Assembly (NCBI GenBank): GCA_964479535.1
Contig: CAYZMM010000015.1
Span: 1-64,000 of the forward strand
Direction of reading: 5' to 3'
From: S015-6 sp964479535
GTDB lineage: Bacteria; Desulfobacterota; DSWW01
DNA: 64,000 nt
In this document: positions 59,027-64,000 of the stretch, in pieces
Layout: every line of letters begins with the position of its first letter
Position numbering within the stretch: position 1 is the stretch's first letter
The notes under the pieces: model-generated
What the model was told of the DNA's origin: nothing
Databases searched by the model: none
Seen by the model: only the letters and a program-made list of their open reading frames with translations
Position numbers and translations under genes: made by a program

Positions 59027-60732
59027 TGAGCGCAACCGAAAGAGACCGTGCCGCCGATTTCATTCGAGCCATTGTTGCCGAGGACAATCGCACGAACAAG
59101 TGGGGCGAGCGTGTGGTGACCCGATTCCCGCCGGAGCCGAACGGCTATCTCCACATCGGGCACGCCAAGTCGATCTGCCTGAACTTCGGCATCGCCGCCG
59201 AGAACGAAGGGGGCGTCTGCCACCTGCGCTTCGACGACACGAACCCGAGCAAGGAGGACGTGGAGTACATCGAGTCGATTCAGGAAGACGTCAGGTGGCT
59301 CGGCTTCGACTGGGGCGAGAACCTCTTCTACGCCTCCGACTACTTCGACCGTCTCTACGAGTATGCTGTGGAGCTGATCAGGCTGGGCAAGGCGTATGTC
59401 TGCGACCTGAGTCAGGAAGAGATCCGGGCGTACCGGGGCACCCTCACCGAGCCGGGAAGGGAGAGTCCCTACCGGAACCGGTCCGTGGAGGAGAACCTGG
59501 ATCTGTTCGAACGCATGCGGGCCGGGGAGTTCCCGGACGGCTCCAGGGTCCTGCGGGCGAAGATCGACATGGCCGCCGGCAACCTGAACATGCGCGATCC
59601 GGTTCTCTACCGGATCCTGAGGGCCGCGCACCACCGGACGGGCGACAAATGGTGCATCTATCCCATGTACGACTACACCCACTGCCTTTCCGACTCCATC
59701 GAGGGCATTACCCACTCGATCTGCACCCTGGAATTCGAGGATCACCGCCCTCTGTACGACTGGGTACTGGACCAGCTGAATGTCTACCATCCACAGCAGA
59801 TCGAGTTCGCGCGCCTGAACCTGACCTACACGGTGATGAGCAAACGAAAGCTTCTGGAGCTGGTCGACGCAGGTCGGGTCGGCGGCTGGGACGACCCGCG
59901 GATGCCGACCCTCTCCGGTTTCAGGAGAAGGGGGTACACGCCGGAGGCGATCCGCAGCTTCTGCGAACGCATCGGCGTGGCCAAGCGGGACAGCACGGTC
60001 GATCTCGCGCTCCTGGAGCACACCCTCCGGGAAGACCTGAACAAGCGTGCGCCCCGGGTGATGGCGGTCCTGCGGCCCCTCCGGGTCGTGATCGAGAACT
60101 ATCCCGAGGATCGGGTCGAAGAGATGGAATGCGTGAACAATCCGGAGGACCCGGCCATGGGCTCGCGGAAGGTCCCCTTCTCCCGGGTGATCTACATCGA
60201 ACAGGAGGATTTCCGCGAGGATCCGCCCAGGAAGTTCTTCCGCCTCGCGCCCGGTCGGGAGGTGCGGCTTCGGTACGCGTATTTCATCAAGTGCGTGGGC
60301 GTGGTCAGGGACGAAACGACCGGCCAAGTGATCGAACTCCGGTGCACCTACGACCCGCAGACGAGAGGCGGGGACGCGCCGGACGGCCGCAAGGTGAAGG
60401 CGACCCTGCACTGGGTGTCGGCCGGTCAGTGCATCGAGGCGGAGGTGAGACTGTACGATCATCTGTTCACCAAACCGGACCCGCTTGAAGACAGAGACGG
60501 TACGGATTTCAAGGCTCACCTGAACCCGAACTCACTGGAAACACTGACCGGCTGCCGTGTGGAGCCGAGCCTGAGGGAGGCTGCACCCGGCAGCCGGTAC
60601 CAGTTCGAGCGGCAGGGCTACTTCTGCGTCGATGCCCGGGACACGAAGCCCGGAGCCCCCGTGTTCAACCGAACGGTCACCCTGCGGGACACCTGGGCCA
60701 GGATCGAGAAGGCGTCGAAACGGCAGAATTAG
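59026..60732 (+). CDS. glnS: Glutaminyl-tRNA synthetase
   Basis: A 568-residue class I aminoacyl-tRNA synthetase that charges tRNA-Gln directly. The ATP site has RFPPEPNGYLHIGHAKS (HIGH) and the KMSKS-type loop VMSKRKLL. The GlnRS catalytic body (RFDDTNPSKED, YPMYDYTHCLSDSIEGITHS) and the anticodon-binding beta barrels follow. The ATG at 59026 overlaps the stop of the helicase remnant. Many deltaproteobacteria use an amidotransferase route instead, so a GlnRS suggests gain from a lineage with it, or both systems. Confidence 0.96.
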   Translation: MSATERDRAADFIRAIVAEDNRTNKWGERVVTRFPPEPNGYLHIGHAKSICLNFGIAAENEGGVCHLRFDDTNPSKEDVEYIESIQEDVRWLGFDWGENLFYASDYFDRLYEYAVELIRLGKAYVCDLSQEEIRAYRGTLTEPGRESPYRNRSVEENLDLFERMRAGEFPDGSRVLRAKIDMAAGNLNMRDPVLYRILRAAHHRTGDKWCIYPMYDYTHCLSDSIEGITHSICTLEFEDHRPLYDWVLDQLNVYHPQQIEFARLNLTYTVMSKRKLLELVDAGRVGGWDDPRMPTLSGFRRRGYTPEAIRSFCERIGVAKRDSTVDLALLEHTLREDLNKRAPRVMAVLRPLRVVIENYPEDRVEEMECVNNPEDPAMGSRKVPFSRVIYIEQEDFREDPPRKFFRLAPGREVRLRYAYFIKCVGVVRDETTGQVIELRCTYDPQTRGGDAPDGRKVKATLHWVSAGQCIEAEVRLYDHLFTKPDPLEDRDGTDFKAHLNPNSLETLTGCRVEPSLREAAPGSRYQFERQGYFCVDARDTKPGAPVFNRTVTLRDTWARIEKASKRQN

Positions 60733-60779
60733 AGAGTCCGGACGGTTTCTCGAGCCGGGTCGCCCTCGGAGGAGAAGAA

Positions 60780-61541
60780 ATGGATCGGGATCTCGTCAGA
60801 ATCGATCGTGCGGGTGAGACCGCAACCGTGACGCTGGACAAGCCGCCGGTGAACGCCCTGTTCATCGATCTCTTCGACGCCCTCGGCGGGGCACTCGAGG
60901 AACTCGAACAGGACGATCGTATCCGGGCGGTCATCCTGGCGGGCCACGAGAAGACCTTCAGCGCAGGGATGGACCTGAAGGCGGTGGGGCGGGCGGACCC
61001 GGAAGACCTTCTCCGTCTGATGGAAGTCGGGTACGCCTTCTTTCAGGCTCTGGAGAAATATCCGAAACCGACCATCGCCGCGGTTCGGGGCCATGCCCTC
61101 GGCGGCGGATTGGCCCTCGCGATTGCCTGCGATTTCCGCATCGCCGGCGAAAGCGTGGTTTTCGGGCTGCCCGAGGCAAGGATCGGATTTCCGCTGATGT
61201 GGGGGGTCACCAGCCTCTACATGCGGGCCATGAACCGCGGCCCTGCTCTCGATCTCCTGCTCACCGGGAGGAACATCGATGCAGCGGAAGCTCTGGGGAT
61301 GAACATCGTCGGGTGCGTGGTCCCCGACGAGAAGGTGCTGGACGAGGCGTCCGCCCTGGCCGAGAGGGTCATCCGAAACGTGCCTCCCTTCGCGCCCAGG
61401 AACATCAAGGCAATCCTGTACGAGGCCTCCAGGGAAACGTCCCCTCGGAAGATCTTCGACATCGAGAACAAGTATATCGCCGAAACCGTGTCCGGGATCG
61501 ATCTCGCGTCCTGGTTGAAGGAGTACCTCGGCAGGAAGTAG
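60780..61541 (+). CDS. Enoyl-CoA hydratase/isomerase family protein
   Basis: A 253-residue crotonase-fold protein. The oxyanion-hole segments are EKTFSAGMDLKAV and GHALGGGLALAIACDFRIA. The Glu pair of classical hydratases is only partly visible, as the position after FGLPEARIGFPLMWG carries other residues; an isomerase, hydrolase or other crotonase function is therefore possible. GGAGGAGAAGAA precedes the ATG. It follows glnS by 47 bases on the same strand, but a functional link is not evident. Confidence 0.82.
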   Translation: MDRDLVRIDRAGETATVTLDKPPVNALFIDLFDALGGALEELEQDDRIRAVILAGHEKTFSAGMDLKAVGRADPEDLLRLMEVGYAFFQALEKYPKPTIAAVRGHALGGGLALAIACDFRIAGESVVFGLPEARIGFPLMWGVTSLYMRAMNRGPALDLLLTGRNIDAAEALGMNIVGCVVPDEKVLDEASALAERVIRNVPPFAPRNIKAILYEASRETSPRKIFDIENKYIAETVSGIDLASWLKEYLGRK

Positions 61542-61545
61542 GGGC

Positions 61546-61692
61546 GGGCCGTCCCATAACGCCCATCTGCGGCGTTGCACTCATCCTTCGTCACTGCGGC
61601 GTACGGTGTACGCCTCGTTCCTCAGGATTTCGTGCGCCTTGCATCTGGGCATTCTTGAACGGCCCGCGCAAGGGCCGTCCCATAACGCCCAT
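61546..61692. repeat. Intergenic element bounded by a 21-bp direct repeat
   Basis: The 21-base sequence at 61546-61566 (beginning GGGCCGTCCCATAACGCC) recurs exactly at 61672-61692, 126 bases later. The interval contains CATCTGCGGCGTTGC and GCCTTGCATCTGGG, which look like related inner repeats. It fills most of the gap between the crotonase gene and the next membrane-protein gene and looks like a dispersed repetitive element. Confidence 0.6.
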
Positions 61693-61735
61693 GGAACCTA
61701 CTGGACAGCCTCCGGCAGGTATCCTTTCAACTGGG

Positions 61736-62557
61736 CTACCCCCAGATTTCGCGGTCGCTCACCTCGACCGGCCTCGCCGTGAGAAGGTTCGCGATCATCC
61801 GGAGATAGCGCTCCGCCCGCCAGAAGGCCACGGCCGCCAGGCCATGGGCAAGCACGGAGAAGGGGGGAGGGGTCTGGCCCGTGTAGTAGTTCCAGCATTG
61901 CCGTGTGGTCCCCCAGACCTCGAAGAAGTAGCCCAGTCCGGTGCCGGCGATGAAGATGAGAACGGCCAGCCGGTAATTCGTGGGCGTCAGCATGATGAAC
62001 GTGACCGCCATCAGGGCGAGCACGGTGAAGGACTTGTCCAGTGTCGGCGAAACGAAGTGGATCATCATCGCGAAGAAGCCGGTGAAGATGACCCAGTAGA
62101 GGCCGCGATACAGGAGCGGACGGTCCTCCGGGGCCAGGGCGCTCAGGAATTTCACCAGCCGGAAGATCGACAGGTTCGCGAGCCCCCAGGCGGGGATGAT
62201 CCAGAGGGGCGGCCGCTCATGGGTGAAATAGGTCCAGATCTGCGTCTGTGTTCCCCAGCCCTCGATCACGAGCCCGCCGGCGAGCCCCACGCCGAAGAGG
62301 ACCGCGTCCTTTCGCAGATCCGCGCCGAGCATGATGAGAAAGGAGATGAACGAGAAGATTCCGATGAGCAGCCAGTCCATCCTGGCCCAGATGTTCCCAC
62401 CCGCCGCCAGATAGGAGAAGTAGTTCTTTGCCAGCGGCCACCAGACGTATCCGATGACCAGTGCCAGCAGCGCGAAGGCGCTGATCAAGTATCCGCTCGA
62501 GCTGGTGAAGCGCATGCTGTTGAGCAGCGCACGCCATCGGTTCGGCTTGGCGTCCAT
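61736..62557 (-). CDS. Polytopic membrane protein with an internally duplicated WGT motif
   Basis: A 273-residue protein with about eight transmembrane helices and no family recognised. It consists of two related halves: VIEGWGTQTQIWTYFT followed by PAWGLANLSIFRLVKFL, and FFEVWGTTRQCWNYYT followed by LAHGLAAVAFWRAERYL. Each carries E-x-WGT-x4-W-x-Y-[FY]-T and a WG/HG-helix. Such pseudo-twofold symmetry suggests a membrane enzyme or transporter active site made of both halves; the motif resembles those of carotenoid-modifying membrane enzymes, but this is not firm. GGAG precedes the ATG at 62557. Confidence 0.65.
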   Translation of the reverse strand: MDAKPNRWRALLNSMRFTSSSGYLISAFALLALVIGYVWWPLAKNYFSYLAAGGNIWARMDWLLIGIFSFISFLIMLGADLRKDAVLFGVGLAGGLVIEGWGTQTQIWTYFTHERPPLWIIPAWGLANLSIFRLVKFLSALAPEDRPLLYRGLYWVIFTGFFAMMIHFVSPTLDKSFTVLALMAVTFIMLTPTNYRLAVLIFIAGTGLGYFFEVWGTTRQCWNYYTGQTPPPFSVLAHGLAAVAFWRAERYLRMIANLLTARPVEVSDREIWG

Positions 62558-62768
62558 CGACGCGGTCTCCAGAGGGGAATCTCAGATCAAACGATGGCCT
62601 GACTGAATATTATAACCAGACAAACGCAATCTGGTCAACAGCCGACTCCTGACAACGATGACAACGGCACAGGGTTCATGAACCGACCCGCCAACCAACT
62701 CTTAACTTGACAGGCCGGGCGTCCTGTTGATAGAAATCCCGTTGTAAATGGTACCTTTTCGGGTAGGG

Positions 62769-62817
62769 GGGCTTCTGGATCCCTTCGGGTTGTAGTCCAT
62801 CCAAGGGTAAGAAGCCC
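62769..62817 (+). other. Possible structured RNA leader hairpin
   Basis: GGGCTTCT (62769-62776) pairs with AGAAGCCC (62810-62817), and CCCTT (62781-62785) with AAGGG (62803-62807) inside it, giving a long nested hairpin just before the ribosome site of the next gene. It may be a leader regulatory element or a terminator of an upstream transcript. No known riboswitch was recognised. Confidence 0.35.
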
Positions 62818-62841
62818 TTTCCTTGATCAGGAGACCGGCGA

Positions 62842-64000
62842 ATGAGCAGAGCAGGGCGCATTGCACTTTTCGTCGTGGTGACCATCCTTGCGACCGCTTG
62901 CAGACCGCAGGTCGCGAAGGTTGTGCCGGACAGGGCGATGGGGGAGCACGTGATCGACCTCCGGGACCCGATGGGGGGAAGCCTCCGTGTGGAGGGGACC
63001 GTGCACTTCGGAGAGGTGAAGGCACCGATCATCCTGAGCTGGGAGCCTGAGGACGTGTTCGTGGAGGTGCCGCCCGGCCTCTCGGGAGAGATCCCCGTCT
63101 ACGTAAAGATCCTCGGTGTCAGGAGCAACACGGAGAAGCTCAAGATTCTTCAGAGCGAACCTCTCCTGAAGGTCATGTGGTTCGGGGACTCGATCGTCTA
63201 CCAGGGAGCACCGGAGACCCTGCAGCTCCGCCTCGACTACGACCCGTACCTCGGCGGACTCGAGCCCGTGGTGATGAATCACGGCAAGGCGATGGAGCTT
63301 CTCTCCCGCCAGGCAACAAGGAACCGATGGTCGAATGCGATCGATTACCACGACCCGACCCTGGCGATACTCATGGAAGCCACGAACGATGTGAGCGACA
63401 ACGAGCACATGACGCTGGGAGCGATCCAGGACAGCGCGATTGAGATGATCGACGAGGCGATGTTCAAGGGGGTCGACCTGATTCTCTGTACGCTTCTGCC
63501 CCGCGTCGGCGAGTGTGGAGACGATGAATCGCCCACCACCGAGGAGTACAACGTCTGGTTGAGAGGCTACGCCCACAGCCGCGGCATCCCCCTGGTTGAC
63601 CTCTATCAGGGGTTCGCGTCCACTCCGGGCTGGGAGACGCTCTATTTCAACGATACGGACTGCGCTCACCCGAACGCGAAGGGGAATGGAAAGATCGCGG
63701 AAATGGTGGCCGCCGAGATGGAAAGGATGTACCTGGCCTCCTGTTCCGACCTGGACGGGGACGGGTTCGGGGACCCGACGGCGGCATCCTGTGAGCACTT
63801 CGGCCGGGACTGCGACGACGGAGACCCGAACGTGTATCCCGCCCCGGTGGAGGAGGACTGCGCGAACGGCCTGGACGACGACTGCGACGGACTGGCAGAC
63901 GCCCTGGATCGGGACTGCGCAGGAGGGTCGTGCGCCGACCCGGCCGAGGCCTCGATGGTCGCTTCGAGCCGCGTCTACGGAGGTTCGGATCTGCTCGGCC
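62842..64000 (+). CDS. SGNH/GDSL hydrolase lipoprotein with MopE-type repeats (partial)
   Basis: An exported lipoprotein whose 3' end lies outside the window; 386 codons are visible with no stop. The lipobox is LATAC with Cys20. Catalytic blocks of an SGNH esterase are MWFGDSIVYQG (Ser), ATNDVSD (Asn) and TDCAHPNAKGNG (DxxH). After about residue 300 comes a MopE-type putative metal-binding segment: SDLDGDGFGDPTAASC, GRDCDDGDPNVYPAPVEEDC and NGLDDDCDGLADALDRDC. The ATG at 62842 has GGAG 9 bases upstream. The combination suggests a surface esterase acting on glycans or lipids. The remaining architecture needs the next contig. Confidence 0.85.
   Translation, partial: MSRAGRIALFVVVTILATACRPQVAKVVPDRAMGEHVIDLRDPMGGSLRVEGTVHFGEVKAPIILSWEPEDVFVEVPPGLSGEIPVYVKILGVRSNTEKLKILQSEPLLKVMWFGDSIVYQGAPETLQLRLDYDPYLGGLEPVVMNHGKAMELLSRQATRNRWSNAIDYHDPTLAILMEATNDVSDNEHMTLGAIQDSAIEMIDEAMFKGVDLILCTLLPRVGECGDDESPTTEEYNVWLRGYAHSRGIPLVDLYQGFASTPGWETLYFNDTDCAHPNAKGNGKIAEMVAAEMERMYLASCSDLDGDGFGDPTAASCEHFGRDCDDGDPNVYPAPVEEDCANGLDDDCDGLADALDRDCAGGSCADPAEASMVASSRVYGGSDLLG

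Overview
The window looks like a GC-rich chromosome segment of a strictly anaerobic deltaproteobacterium (Desulfobacterota or a near relative). This rests on gene content: a complex I operon without its NADH-oxidising subunits, a tungsten/molybdenum aldehyde:ferredoxin oxidoreductase (AOR) family enzyme, ATP-driven 2-hydroxyacyl-CoA dehydratase/benzoyl-CoA reductase type proteins, tandem acyl-CoA dehydrogenases, many Fe-S proteins, a sigma-54 activator, and MopE-type calcium-binding-like repeats in lipoproteins. No rRNA, tRNA, CRISPR array or intact insertion sequence was recognised. The species cannot be fixed from the sequence alone.

Layout. 0-6.6 kb: a penicillin-acylase-type lipoprotein, divergent from a small operon of a QueG/reductive-dehalogenase-like Fe-S protein and two acyl-CoA dehydrogenases. 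6.6-19.2 kb (minus strand): nuoA-B-CD-H-I-J-K-L-M-N followed by a rhomboid protease, a YhhN-type lysoplasmalogenase and a membrane protein. 19.5-25.8 kb: a PKD-repeat lipoprotein, TrmJ, nicotinamidase, a methyltransferase, a glutathionyl-hydroquinone-reductase-like protein, an outer-membrane transporter-like protein and a MoaD/ThiS-like protein.

26-44 kb is the most interesting region. An AcoR-type sigma-54 activator is followed by a near-consensus -24/-12 promoter. Downstream, all on the plus strand, lie an AOR-family enzyme, an acyl-CoA ligase, a cysteine-rich ferredoxin, a 58-residue membrane protein, HypA, two HgdB/Bcr-type subunits, two activase-type ATPases, a CooC-type nickel-chaperone ATPase, a FadL/TodX-type porin, a GMC-type flavoprotein, a second MoaD/ThiS-like protein and an archaeal-type CDC48 AAA+ ATPase. 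A coherent reading is an inducible module for hydrophobic, probably aromatic or alicyclic, compounds: uptake by the porin, alcohol oxidation by the flavoprotein, aldehyde oxidation with ferredoxin reduction by AOR, CoA activation by the ligase, then ATP-dependent ring reduction or dehydration by the Bcr-like complex. The pairing of HypA with a CooC-like ATPase is not part of any benzoyl-CoA reductase operon I know. The stretch from about 32.65 to 41.5 kb is visibly poorer in GC than its flanks, which suggests a separately acquired cassette.

44-64 kb: a mixed region with a VOC protein, an MBL-fold hydrolase, a SagB-type nitroreductase, a CGGC protein, a GAF/HD-GYP protein, dodecin, a KamA-type radical SAM enzyme, a GlpA remnant, a pseudo-receiver/TPR protein coupled to a class I adenylate-cyclase-like protein, an ABC exporter, a gingipain-like lipoprotein, an alpha/beta hydrolase, a helicase remnant, glutaminyl-tRNA synthetase, an enoyl-CoA hydratase family protein, a duplicated-motif membrane protein, and an SGNH-hydrolase/MopE lipoprotein that runs off the end of the window.
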